Source of the DNA: CAYZJV01 sp964482325
Lineage (GTDB): Bacteria > Spirochaetota > Spirochaetia > Sphaerochaetales > Sphaerochaetaceae
DNA length: 64,000 bases
Assembly (NCBI GenBank): GCA_964482325.1
Contig: CAYZXD010000004.1
Coordinates: 1-64,000 of the forward strand
Reading direction: 5' to 3'
A program made the position numbers and the translations under genes. Positions 34,832-43,335 of this stretch are shown here, piece after piece. Position 1 is the first letter of the stretch, and every line of letters starts with the position of its first letter. The notes under the pieces are model-generated. The model searched no databases. It had not been told where the DNA came from and saw nothing but the letters and a program-made list of their open reading frames with translations.

Positions 34832-35998
34832 ATGACTGACAGGAAACCATTTATCAATGGACTTGACGATTCTGTATTGACCGAGCGTCGTTTCCCCCGG
34901 GAAAGTGACGTTCGGGGTGAGTACTACCGTGATACCACCGCGATTATTCATAGTTCTCCGTTTCGTCGTCTCAAGCATAAGACTCAAGTATTCTTTGCAC
35001 CGAGTAATGATCACATCTGTACACGTATGGAACATGTATTGCATGTTGCATCCAATGCTACGGCAATTTGTCGAGGTTTGCATCTCGATACGGAACTTGC
35101 ATGGGCTATCGGTATGGGACATGATCTTGGCCATACGCCCTTCGGTCATGTCGGTGAACACATACTCTCTCAACTCATGCAGGAGAAGGGAATCGCTCCT
35201 TTCGAACACGAGCTGAATTCATTACGTGTGGTTGACTTCTTAGCTCATCACGGTAAAGGCCTGAATCTTACGTATGCGGTGAGAGATGGAATTGTCAGTC
35301 ACAATGGGGAGACATTTCAACGGGTGATAAGTCCTGATTTTCATCAGAAGGATCTCTCTCAAATCACCTCGAGAAGACAGTGTGTTCCGGGAACATGGGA
35401 GGCAGCAGTAGTGCGCGTTTCGGATCAGATAGCCTATCTGGGACGTGATTATGAGGATGCCTGCCGTTTGTCAATTATTGATCCCGAAGCTATTCCGGCT
35501 TTGGTGGTTGATCGTCTCGGTGATACCAATGCCAGTATTATTGATGCGCTGGTAAATGATGTGATCGGTGCATCACATCCGGATATCGGTATCTGTTTCT
35601 CTGAAGGGGCTTTTGCTGCGGTACAGCAGATGAAAGAGTTTAATTATCAACAGATTTACCTGTCACCGATGCTTGCAGGGTACAGTAAGTACTTTCTGCG
35701 CCTGCTTCGCCTGATTGTGGAGTATCTTGACTCACTGATAGATACGTATGGATTTGATGGACAATGCTATCAAGAGGAAAAAAATATGCTTGCCGGTGGT
35801 TTCGGCATCCATATCAACGAGATGCGTCAATCCTATATCGACCATGATGGCAACACCGATCGGATCGTTTTCGACTACGTAGCCGGCATGAGTGATAATT
35901 TCTGTCTGGACTGTGCAAATGAGATACTCAAACCGGAGCATTTAAATGATCATTTGGAACAATCGATTACTGGACGATGGTTTGATGCAAGAAGTTGA
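34832..35998 (+). CDS. dgt: dGTP triphosphohydrolase-like HD protein
   Basis: Splits dNTPs to nucleoside and triphosphate, controlling the pool for DNA synthesis. 388 residues. The HD metal site is intact: His68 in RMEHVLH and His97-Asp98 in GMGHDLGHTPFGH; the substrate-contacting FRRLKHKTQV lies near residue 44. GGGAGG five bases before the ATG at 34832 fixes the start. It faces nrdR across a two-base gap, so two nucleotide-pool genes are convergent neighbours. Confidence 0.92.
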   Translation: MTDRKPFINGLDDSVLTERRFPRESDVRGEYYRDTTAIIHSSPFRRLKHKTQVFFAPSNDHICTRMEHVLHVASNATAICRGLHLDTELAWAIGMGHDLGHTPFGHVGEHILSQLMQEKGIAPFEHELNSLRVVDFLAHHGKGLNLTYAVRDGIVSHNGETFQRVISPDFHQKDLSQITSRRQCVPGTWEAAVVRVSDQIAYLGRDYEDACRLSIIDPEAIPALVVDRLGDTNASIIDALVNDVIGASHPDIGICFSEGAFAAVQQMKEFNYQQIYLSPMLAGYSKYFLRLLRLIVEYLDSLIDTYGFDGQCYQEEKNMLAGGFGIHINEMRQSYIDHDGNTDRIVFDYVAGMSDNFCLDCANEILKPEHLNDHLEQSITGRWFDARS

Positions 35999-36000
35999 GA

Positions 36001-36465
36001 TCACTGCATGGTATGGGTAATCTGTTCTATCTCTTCAATAAACTGTTTAACATTGTCAAATGCCCGGTAAACCGAGGCGAATCGTATATACGCTACCGTA
36101 TCTATCTGGTAGAGCTGTCGCAGTGCGGCTTCTCCGATATCTCGAGAGGAGACTTCCCTGCGAGTTCCCGCTTTCAGCACCACTTCATCCTCAATATCCT
36201 GCAGGACCTGTTCAATAGTTTCCTGACTCACGTTCCGCTTTTCGGTCGTAATCCGGATGCCCCGTTCAACTTTTCTGATGTCAAACGGTTCTCGGCGGCC
36301 ATCCCGTTTGATCACCATGAAAGGCTTCTCTTCGATTCGTTCGTAGCTGGTAAACCGATACCCACATGCAAGGCACTCACGACGTCGTCGGATGGTCGAA
36401 CCGCTGCTATTCTGGCGTGATTCCAGTACTTTATCGTCCATCTGACCACAATGCGGGCATAACAT
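36001..36465 (-). CDS. nrdR: Transcriptional repressor NrdR
   Basis: Represses ribonucleotide reductase genes when dATP/ATP bind its ATP-cone. 154 residues: N-terminal zinc ribbon with CPHCG near residue 3 and CLACGYRF near 32, then the ATP-cone (VIKRDGRREPFDIRKVERGI near 51). AAGGAG lies nine bases before the ATG. The ribonucleotide reductase genes it would control are not in the window. Confidence 0.96.
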   Translation of the reverse strand: MLCPHCGQMDDKVLESRQNSSGSTIRRRRECLACGYRFTSYERIEEKPFMVIKRDGRREPFDIRKVERGIRITTEKRNVSQETIEQVLQDIEDEVVLKAGTRREVSSRDIGEAALRQLYQIDTVAYIRFASVYRAFDNVKQFIEEIEQITHTMQ

Positions 36466-36497
36466 GGCGGAATTCTCCTTAATTTAAGATAATTCAT

Positions 36498-36525
36498 ACT
36501 ATAGCATACAATTGATGCAATGCAA
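36498..36525 (-). promoter_or_regulatory. Promoter of nrdR
   Basis: On the minus strand: TTGCAT, 16 bases, TATAGT, leaving a leader of about 27 bases with the AAGGAG site. The whole 206-base divergent region (36466-36671) is markedly AT-rich compared with its surroundings, with several T tracts. I found no riboswitch fold and no convincing promoter for the plus-strand operon. Confidence 0.5.
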
Positions 36526-36671
36526 ATTGCCTCAGTCATAAAATTTTGTATCTCAATATCCTTTTTTTGCATACTTTTTGTGATTCAAAGTACATTTTGT
36601 TATAAAACACTTGTTCATATTGTCAGTTAGTGCTAATAATAACACTTATAGGATGTAGGAGTGATGAAACC

Positions 36672-37328
36672 ATGGAATCGGTAAGCAATTCAGTTAAACG
36701 AATCATTGATCGTACCCCTTTTCTGTATGAAATGTTGATACAGGGAATCCTCAGTTATAGCAATTATGCTGCATCGATTAAAGATACCGTTGAGCAGCTC
36801 CATGGAAGGGAAGTGAAGACTTCTGCCATCGTGATGGCTATACGACGCTATGCTGAAGAGCTGAGAAATAAAGAAACTGAGCAGAAAAGTTATAATCTGC
36901 ATTATGAAATTGTCATGAAGACCAATATCTATGATATCAACCTCGTGCGCAGTGACACCATTACATCACGTCTTGGCGAGTTGTATCGGCTGGTAAATCC
37001 TGCGTCGGGTGATTTTTTAAACGTTACGGTGGGCAGTCATGAAATCAGCCTGTCGGTAAGTGAAAAATATCTTTCTGTGGTTGAAAAACTCATCCAAGGG
37101 GAAAAGATACTCCATCGGATGGGAGATCTTGTGGCATTATCGCTTGTCTTCAGCGGAGATTTTATGTCTACACCCGGTATCGTTTATGAAGCGGTACGTA
37201 AACTCGCATGGGAAGAGATCAACGTAAATGAAATTATTTCTACCATGAATGAACTGACCTTTGTGATCCGACGTGCCGATTCTATGGAAGCTTTCACCGT
37301 ACTACAGAGTTTTCTGGGGGGAGCTTGA
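36672..37328 (+). CDS. Conserved protein with C-terminal ACT-like domain
   Basis: 218 residues, cytoplasmic. Residues 1-75 are helical and may form a helix-turn-helix-like unit (TPFLYEMLIQGILSYSNYA; VKTSAIVMAIRRYAEEL). The last 75 residues resemble an ACT domain as in aspartate kinases: VALSLVFSGDF, STPGIVYEAVRKLAWEEINVNEI, STMNELTFVI. ACT domains bind small ligands, often amino acids, so a ligand-responsive regulator is possible (inference). The ATG at 36672 has AGGAG ten bases upstream; another ATG at 36664 is out of frame. It overlaps the NTPase gene by one base and heads a three-gene operon. Confidence 0.6.
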   Translation: MESVSNSVKRIIDRTPFLYEMLIQGILSYSNYAASIKDTVEQLHGREVKTSAIVMAIRRYAEELRNKETEQKSYNLHYEIVMKTNIYDINLVRSDTITSRLGELYRLVNPASGDFLNVTVGSHEISLSVSEKYLSVVEKLIQGEKILHRMGDLVALSLVFSGDFMSTPGIVYEAVRKLAWEEINVNEIISTMNELTFVIRRADSMEAFTVLQSFLGGA

Positions 37329-37852
37329 TGCGTCACATCGTTATCACTGGGCCCACAAACAGTGGAAAGACTACGTTGTTGTATACCCTGTTTTCCCGCC
37401 TTGATTCCGCAGGGTTTTCGATCGGAGGAATTGCTCAAGTCATGCCGATTCCTGGTGAAGAAAAAGAAGATTGGCTCATCAGTGATCAGGGCAGTGGAGA
37501 AGTGCGTACACTCCTCAGCCAAAGAGAGCAGGACCAGTGGGAACGTTTTGGCCGATTCTGGTATGATCAGTCAGTATTTGATTGGGCTTCAGATCTGCTG
37601 CTCGCCCATATGAAAACGTATGAATATCTGACTATTGATGAAATTGGCCCCATTGAACTGCAAGGTAACGGACTTGATCGCGCACTTCATACCGTTTTTT
37701 CTACGTATACCAAAACGGTGATTTCCGTGATACGTTCTTCTCTGCTTGAGCACGTGTTCGCACGGTATCATATAGATCGCCAGAACGTACAGATTCTCGA
37801 TACCAGCTATGATGTTCAAACTCAATTACAACAGGTGCTCACCGATGAATGA
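37328..37852 (+). CDS. THEP1-type nucleoside triphosphatase
   Basis: 174-residue P-loop NTPase. Walker A is GPTNSGKTT near residue 8 and Walker B with its diagnostic continuation is TIDEIGPIEL near 100, the pattern of the THEP1/NTPase_1 family, which hydrolyses nucleoside triphosphates with little selectivity and whose cellular role is unclear. The ATG overlaps the preceding stop (TGATG), and a GGGGGAG tract lies upstream. It overlaps the transporter gene by eight bases. Confidence 0.75.
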   Translation: MRHIVITGPTNSGKTTLLYTLFSRLDSAGFSIGGIAQVMPIPGEEKEDWLISDQGSGEVRTLLSQREQDQWERFGRFWYDQSVFDWASDLLLAHMKTYEYLTIDEIGPIELQGNGLDRALHTVFSTYTKTVISVIRSSLLEHVFARYHIDRQNVQILDTSYDVQTQLQQVLTDE

Positions 37853-38525
37853 ATTGCTTTGGGCTGTTATGCTCATATTCAACTTTGGTGCGATCATGAT
37901 TTCGTATCGATTGTGGGGGAAAGTCGGGTTGTTTATCTGGATTCCCCTTTCAGTGATTGTCGCTAATGTGCAGGTAACGAAGACCGTTGAATTATTCGGG
38001 CTTGAATCCACTCTGGGAAATATTGTCTACGCCACCAGTTTTCTTGCGACTGATATCCTCAGCGAGTGTTACGGCAAAAGAGATGCGGCAAAAGCCGTTG
38101 CCATCGGATTTTTCTCACTCGTGGTGATGACGATTCTGATGAATCTTGCATTGGTTTTTACACCGGCTCCTTCGGATTTTGTTCAAGAGAGCCTGGTTAC
38201 CATATTCTCCCTCATGCCGCGTATCGCCCTTGCCAGTCTTATCGCCTATCTCTTTTCTCAATTGCATGATATCCAAGCATTCGCCTACTGGAAACGACGG
38301 TTGCCGGGAAACCGGACACTTTGGCTGAGAAATAACATGAGCACCATGGTCAGTCAGGCCATTGATACTCTGATCTTTACCACCATAGCTTTCTGGGGAG
38401 TGTATCCATGGGAAGTACTGTGGCAGATTATGCTTACCACATACTTGCTTAAATGGATTGTTGCTGCACTGGATACCCCATTTATGTATCTGGCCCGAAC
38501 CTGGTATGAAAAGTATCATCAGTGA
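37845..38525 (+). CDS. yhhQ: YhhQ/VUT-family transporter, probable queuosine-precursor importer
   Basis: 226-residue membrane protein with about six helices. The family hallmark TDILSECYGKRDAAKAV lies near residue 68, and a TFxAFWGVYP-like segment near 177. YhhQ proteins import preQ0, preQ1 or queuine for tRNA modification, so the organism may salvage queuosine precursors. No Q-synthesis gene or preQ1 riboswitch was seen here. AGGTG lies before the ATG, within the upstream gene. The gene ends inside the convergent phosphatase gene (seven-base overlap). Confidence 0.85.
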   Translation: MNELLWAVMLIFNFGAIMISYRLWGKVGLFIWIPLSVIVANVQVTKTVELFGLESTLGNIVYATSFLATDILSECYGKRDAAKAVAIGFFSLVVMTILMNLALVFTPAPSDFVQESLVTIFSLMPRIALASLIAYLFSQLHDIQAFAYWKRRLPGNRTLWLRNNMSTMVSQAIDTLIFTTIAFWGVYPWEVLWQIMLTTYLLKWIVAALDTPFMYLARTWYEKYHQ

Positions 38526-39307
38526 GAGAATAGTTCACCCATAGTTGCAACAGCCTCTGCGGTACCCGAAAGAACAATAGAGCTGAAAGGACGACGTTCA
38601 CGTAGCAATGCATCGGTATAACAGAACGGCGAACCATCAATATACTGAACGGTGAGATTCTGTGATGCCAGAAGTGCATGAGCTCCAGCAATATCCCAGG
38701 CATAGCAGGGAACGGATACAGCTCCCTGTATATGCGGATATACCAACGGCGAGATCATATGGAGAATATTCGACCCATAACACCGTATTTTACCATTGAA
38801 CTGCTTTATTGAGATATGTCTCGGAGCATGAGATGCCATGGCTATCTGTTCAAGTTTCCGCCGTATGATGCGGGCGGTAAACGGTTTGTTATTCAGCAAT
38901 AACGGTTTTCCGGGATCGAGACGAAGAAATAATCCCTCATCATAACTGAGTCCCCAGCGGGGAGCATATACCATGGCACCGATACAGGTACGATGCTCAT
39001 TGAGTATACCCAAAGAGATACACCAGGCAGGAAGCCCCTGACTGTACACATCGGTACCGTCTATCGGATCAAGTATGAAGGTGAGCGGTGCATCGGAGGT
39101 AAAGGGATGAACCGACTCTTCGGTTACAATATTTGCCTTGGGAAACTCTTCAGATAATACGCGCTCTACTTGTTCGTTGATATACGTGTCAGTACGGGTG
39201 AGTACTGATCCATCGTCTTTATAGTCTCTGCTGATATCAGATTGGGCCTTACAGGCATACGTTCCCATCTCCAAAATAAGTTGGGCAATACGATCATACG
39301 CATCCAT
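38519..39307 (-). CDS. Inositol monophosphatase-family phosphatase
   Basis: 262 residues. The metal-binding motifs of the family are present: EES near residue 63, DPIDGTD near 79-85 and WDIAGAHAL near 204. Substrate could be inositol phosphate, fructose-1,6-bisphosphate or 3'-phosphoadenosine 5'-phosphate (CysQ type); sequence does not decide. The start ATG has an AGGAAAGG stretch upstream. Its promoter overlaps the mfd start region on the other strand. Confidence 0.82.
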   Translation of the reverse strand: MDAYDRIAQLILEMGTYACKAQSDISRDYKDDGSVLTRTDTYINEQVERVLSEEFPKANIVTEESVHPFTSDAPLTFILDPIDGTDVYSQGLPAWCISLGILNEHRTCIGAMVYAPRWGLSYDEGLFLRLDPGKPLLLNNKPFTARIIRRKLEQIAMASHAPRHISIKQFNGKIRCYGSNILHMISPLVYPHIQGAVSVPCYAWDIAGAHALLASQNLTVQYIDGSPFCYTDALLRERRPFSSIVLSGTAEAVATMGELFSH

Positions 39308-39335
39308 TGAACACCTTTCCTCTCTATGATAGATT
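39307..39335 (+). promoter_or_regulatory. Promoter of mfd, near the start codon
   Basis: TTGAAC, 17 bases, TAGATT; a second possible -10 TATGAT overlaps at 39325-39330. Either predicts a leader of about 4-9 bases before the ATG at 39346. The -35 begins at the last base of the divergent phosphatase gene's start codon. Confidence 0.5.
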
Positions 39336-39345
39336 GAGTGCGGTT

Positions 39346-42300
39346 ATGCAACAACATATCGGACCACTCGTGCAATCCTATATCAAAAGCACTGATGCGT
39401 ACAAGGCGCTGAAGCGGGATTGCTCAATAAGACAGTATATTGAAGGACTCGAGGGATATCCTCTTGCCGAAACCCTCTCAGTGTATTCTCGCTATCTCAA
39501 TCATCGGGTGTGGGCTGTTTGTCCTACTGAAGTGGCTGCAAATCAGCTGATTACCGATTTGAACACCGCAGGAGTCCCTCATATTTCGCTGCCCTCTCAT
39601 GGGAAGCGTCTCTATAGTCCCTGGGAGGGTTCCGATCGAGAATATGCACAACTCAGGGCTCTTGGTGCTGCTGTTGAGCATCCGAATCGTATTATCGTCA
39701 CGCATATGCGGGCATTTGTTTCTCCGGTGGTCTCATTGGATTCATTGAAAAATGCAGAATTGCACCTGAAGATTAACGACCCGTTCGATCCCGCGCAGAT
39801 TGCGAAAAAATTAGCTGCCGGAGGATATTTCCGTTCTCCAAGCACTTCAGTACCCGGTGAGTTTTCCATGCATGGTGAAGTCTTCGATTTTTTTCCCTAT
39901 GAACGAAACTATCCGGTGCGTATCTATGCTGATTGGGATCATATCGAACGGATCACTTCATTCGATCCCGATACTCAGGACACCGTAAAAACCCTGAGCC
40001 ATATCACCATTACGATTTTAGGTGAGCAACAGCAGGTTCAGACATCCCATATCAATAGTTATTTTTCTGAGCATGATTATTTTTTCCTACTGGGAAGTGA
40101 GCGGCTGGAAACTTCATATCATTCCCTGTTAGTCGAGGCAAAAAGTTTATTTCGTGAAGCCTTTCTTGCTGATAGACAGTCGGTAAAACCAGATCAGCTC
40201 CTCTTCTCCTATCCTGATTTTTATGCACAACAGAACCGCTGTGCAATCCTGTTGGAAGTACGCGGTCAGCATGAATCGGTATATACCTTTTCCGTCAGTG
40301 GTCCACGGTCCTATTTTGGCAATATGATCATGCTGAAAGAACAGTTAACGCAACTATTTGAACATGATTATACGGTAGCCATATATGCTGGGAGTGAACT
40401 ACAGCAGAAACGGTTACAGTCATTGCTCAGCCAATATCCAAACCTTTCGGTCGTTGATCTGGAGATGAGTGGGGGGTTCACCATATTAAGTTCGAAACTT
40501 ACGGTCATCTGCGATCATGAAATATTCGGCCGACGGAAGCAGGTGGCAAAAGCATTACACAAAATCCAATCCTCACCGCTTGATTCGTTTGTCGATCTCA
40601 ATGAGGGTGATTATGTCGTCCATGTAAATTACGGGGTAGGGAAATTCCTCAAGATTGATCGTATCCGCATGTCCCAGAAAGAGCGGGATTATATCAAGAT
40701 CGCCTACGCTGATGAAGAATTTCTCTTTGTACCTATTGAGCAGGCTAACCTGATTCAGCGCTATATCGGAAGTGAAGGGGGTGCGGTAAAGCTTGATCGT
40801 CTCGGAGGGACGGGTTGGGAGACAAAAAAGGCCCGGGCTCGCAAGTCTGCTGAAGAGTTGGCCGGACGTCTTATTCAGCTCTATGCACGACGGAAGAGCA
40901 GTAAAGGATTTCCCTATCCAAAAGATACCGATTGGCAGATGGAATTTGAAGCCACATTCCCATTTGAAGAGACTGAAGATCAGCTGACATGTATTGAGGA
41001 TATCAAACGGGATATGGAAAGTCCCATCGTAATGGATCGACTTATCTGTGGTGATGTCGGTTATGGGAAAACTGAGATTGCATTTCGTGCTGCGTTCAAG
41101 GCAGTGATGGCAGGTAAACAAGTTGCATTTTTAGCTCCCACCACTATCTTGGCAGAACAGCATTATGAGACGCTGAATAAGCGTCTGGGGAAATTCCCCG
41201 TTCGCTCAGCAGTCATTTCCAGAATTATCGCTAAGAAAGATCAGAAAGAGATCCTGAAACAAGTGCAGGAAGGGTCAATCGATATTCTTGTCGGCACCCA
41301 TCGGATTTTACAGAAGGACGTTCTGTTTCATGATCTCGGTCTGTTGATTGTCGATGAAGAACAACGATTTGGGGTAAAAGATAAAGAGCGGGTGAAGGAG
41401 CTGAAGGCAAATATTGATTCTCTGGCGCTCTCGGCAACCCCGATTCCCCGTACGTTATATATGTCGTTACTGAAAATTCGCGATATGTCCCTGCTGACGA
41501 CTCCTCCTATTCAGCGACGACCTATTCAGACCGTAATTCGAGAATTCGATATTCCTACTATGGTGAAAGCTATCCGCTACGAGCTCAGTAGGGGAGGCCA
41601 GGTATTCTATCTCCACAATCGAATCAATACCCTTAATGAAGTAGTCACGATGCTTTCTCAACAATTGCCTGAAGTGTTTGTGGAAGCGATTCATGGACAG
41701 ATGGAATCAACGGTTATTGAGGATGTCATGCGTCGCTTTATCCATCAGGGAATTCAGGTGCTTGTCTCCACCACGTTGATTGAAAATGGGATAGATATTC
41801 CTAATGTAAATACGATCATCATCGATCGGGCTGATCGGTATGGAGTATCACAGTTGTATCAGCTGAGAGGTAGGGTAGGACGAAGTGACCAGAAAGCATA
41901 TGCGTACCTGTTCTATCCGGCACTCACTGCAATTAATGAAATCGCCGTAAAACGACTGAAAGTAATCAGTGAACACACTGAGTTGGGAAGTGGATTCAAA
42001 ATCGCGATGAAGGATATGGAAATCAGAGGTACCGGAAACCTGCTTGGCAGAGAGCAAAGTGGTCAACTTGCATCGGTCGGTCTCGATATGTATCTGAGGA
42101 TTTTAGATGAGGCGATTGCCGAACTGTTAAAAGATGGATCTGAAGATGAGCACCGGGAAGTATTTCTGGAACTCGACTATTCGGGCTTTATTCCCGATTC
42201 CTATATATCAGAGCCGTCAGTTAAATTCGATATCTACAAAAAGATTGCCTCAATAGCTACTGATGTGCAACTTCAGGCCTTGGCCGCTGAACTTGAGGAC

Positions 42301-42594
42301 CGATTCGGTCCCGTTCCCGAAGTTGTGGTGAATCTTCTGTATATTGCCGAACTGAAAATCATCTGCAGAAAACTCAAAATCCTCCATCTCAAGGAACGAA
42401 ACGGTCAGGTAACCGTTGAATTTGCCAAAGTGAAAGATATTGCTATCGACAAGGTAATGGAGCTTATCTCACTTGGAAACGGAGCGGTAAAACTTGATCC
42501 GCGGAGGATGCATGTGCTGACACTGCGCACTGATGCCGTATCACTGAAAGATAAATCATTGTTCATTCTTGAAACATTACAGCGGTTACTGTAA
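39346..42594 (+). CDS. mfd: Transcription-repair coupling factor
   Basis: Pushes stalled RNA polymerase off DNA lesions and recruits UvrA. 1082 residues with the full domain set: UvrB-homologous N-terminal region (GKRLYSPWEGSDREYAQLRAL near 85-105), RNA-polymerase-interaction domain around 430-500 (DYVVHVNYGVGKF near 418), translocase motor with Walker A GDVGYGKTE (Lys575), DEEQRFG box near 670, QLRGRVGRSDQ near 840, and the C-terminal TRCF domain after about 950. The ATG at 39346 was chosen because no codon upstream has a usable site; only weak GAGTG precedes it. The next gene, trmB, starts 19 bases downstream. Confidence 0.96.
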   Translation: MQQHIGPLVQSYIKSTDAYKALKRDCSIRQYIEGLEGYPLAETLSVYSRYLNHRVWAVCPTEVAANQLITDLNTAGVPHISLPSHGKRLYSPWEGSDREYAQLRALGAAVEHPNRIIVTHMRAFVSPVVSLDSLKNAELHLKINDPFDPAQIAKKLAAGGYFRSPSTSVPGEFSMHGEVFDFFPYERNYPVRIYADWDHIERITSFDPDTQDTVKTLSHITITILGEQQQVQTSHINSYFSEHDYFFLLGSERLETSYHSLLVEAKSLFREAFLADRQSVKPDQLLFSYPDFYAQQNRCAILLEVRGQHESVYTFSVSGPRSYFGNMIMLKEQLTQLFEHDYTVAIYAGSELQQKRLQSLLSQYPNLSVVDLEMSGGFTILSSKLTVICDHEIFGRRKQVAKALHKIQSSPLDSFVDLNEGDYVVHVNYGVGKFLKIDRIRMSQKERDYIKIAYADEEFLFVPIEQANLIQRYIGSEGGAVKLDRLGGTGWETKKARARKSAEELAGRLIQLYARRKSSKGFPYPKDTDWQMEFEATFPFEETEDQLTCIEDIKRDMESPIVMDRLICGDVGYGKTEIAFRAAFKAVMAGKQVAFLAPTTILAEQHYETLNKRLGKFPVRSAVISRIIAKKDQKEILKQVQEGSIDILVGTHRILQKDVLFHDLGLLIVDEEQRFGVKDKERVKELKANIDSLALSATPIPRTLYMSLLKIRDMSLLTTPPIQRRPIQTVIREFDIPTMVKAIRYELSRGGQVFYLHNRINTLNEVVTMLSQQLPEVFVEAIHGQMESTVIEDVMRRFIHQGIQVLVSTTLIENGIDIPNVNTIIIDRADRYGVSQLYQLRGRVGRSDQKAYAYLFYPALTAINEIAVKRLKVISEHTELGSGFKIAMKDMEIRGTGNLLGREQSGQLASVGLDMYLRILDEAIAELLKDGSEDEHREVFLELDYSGFIPDSYISEPSVKFDIYKKIASIATDVQLQALAAELEDRFGPVPEVVVNLLYIAELKIICRKLKILHLKERNGQVTVEFAKVKDIAIDKVMELISLGNGAVKLDPRRMHVLTLRTDAVSLKDKSLFILETLQRLL

Positions 42595-42613
42595 AGCAGA
42601 AGGAGCTCGATAC

Positions 42614-43318
42614 ATGGATAGAGTAGAACGTCCAGCTGAGGATGGAAGACGATCAATAAAAAGTTTTGTGCTTCGCGGTTCACGACTTGCCACCTACCAG
42701 ATGGAGGCATTGGAACGCTTTAGTGGGCACTATGTGATTCCTTTCAGTGATACTCCAGTATCATTCGAGCATATCTTTGGAAATAAAAAACCGACTATCA
42801 TTGAAATCGGGTTTGGCATGGGACACTCTACCGAGCGCATCGCCCGCGAGAGAAATGATTATAATTATCTTGGTATTGAAGTATTTCTCAATGGATTTAC
42901 TAAATTGCTTCATGCAATAGGAACCGCTGAATTAGATAATGTGCGTTTGATTCGTTTTGATGCCGTTGAAGTATTGAAAACCATGATTTCTGACGGATCA
43001 GTTGCCGGTTTTCATATTTTCTTTCCTGACCCATGGCCGAAAAAGAAACACCATAAGCGAAGACTGATACAGAGCGAATTTGCTGCTTTGCTTGCCCAAA
43101 AACTTGCTGATAACGGGTATATCTACTGCGTAACTGATTGGGAAGCATATGCAGAGCAGATGCTTGAGGTGTTTGCTCAGGTATCAGTATTACATAATCC
43201 GTATCATGGTTTTGCACCCAGTCGATCGTGGAGACCGGAGACCAGTTTTGAGCGGAAGGGAATTCAGAAAAGTCATCCTATTCGAGAAGTGTGGATAGAA
43301 AAAGTAAGCCGGGGATGA
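42614..43318 (+). CDS. trmB: tRNA (guanine-N7)-methyltransferase
   Basis: Methylates G46 of tRNAs with S-adenosylmethionine. 234 residues. The SAM motif EIGFGMG is near residue 63, GIEV near 88 and the catalytic-site segment FPDPWPKKKHHKRR near 138. AGGAG lies eight bases before the ATG. Its stop codon lies in the loop of the terminator hairpin shared with the convergent EF-G gene. Confidence 0.95.
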   Translation: MDRVERPAEDGRRSIKSFVLRGSRLATYQMEALERFSGHYVIPFSDTPVSFEHIFGNKKPTIIEIGFGMGHSTERIARERNDYNYLGIEVFLNGFTKLLHAIGTAELDNVRLIRFDAVEVLKTMISDGSVAGFHIFFPDPWPKKKHHKRRLIQSEFAALLAQKLADNGYIYCVTDWEAYAEQMLEVFAQVSVLHNPYHGFAPSRSWRPETSFERKGIQKSHPIREVWIEKVSRG

Positions 43319-43327
43319 CCCCCGGCT
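43296..43327 (-). terminator. Terminator of the EF-G paralogue gene
   Basis: Eight-base stem AGCCGGGG (43307-43314) with CCCCGGCT (43320-43327), loop of five. On the minus strand it is followed by TACTTTTTCT. The trmB stop codon lies within the loop region. Confidence 0.85.
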
Positions 43328-43335
43328 GGTAGCTG

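Noticed and set aside
34784..35209. N-terminal extension of the small membrane protein by about 140 codons
   Set aside because: It would run opposite the start of dgt, which has a clear ribosome-binding site and HD motifs; the extension has no membrane or domain features.
36466..36671. preQ1 riboswitch or NrdR boxes in the AT-rich region before the ACT-like operon
   Set aside because: I found neither the hairpin-pseudoknot pattern of a preQ1 element nor paired NrdR boxes; only AT-rich sequence with T tracts.
40573..41121. 182-codon open frame antisense to mfd
   Set aside because: No ribosome-binding site and no recognisable protein; it lies wholly opposite the conserved helicase region of mfd.
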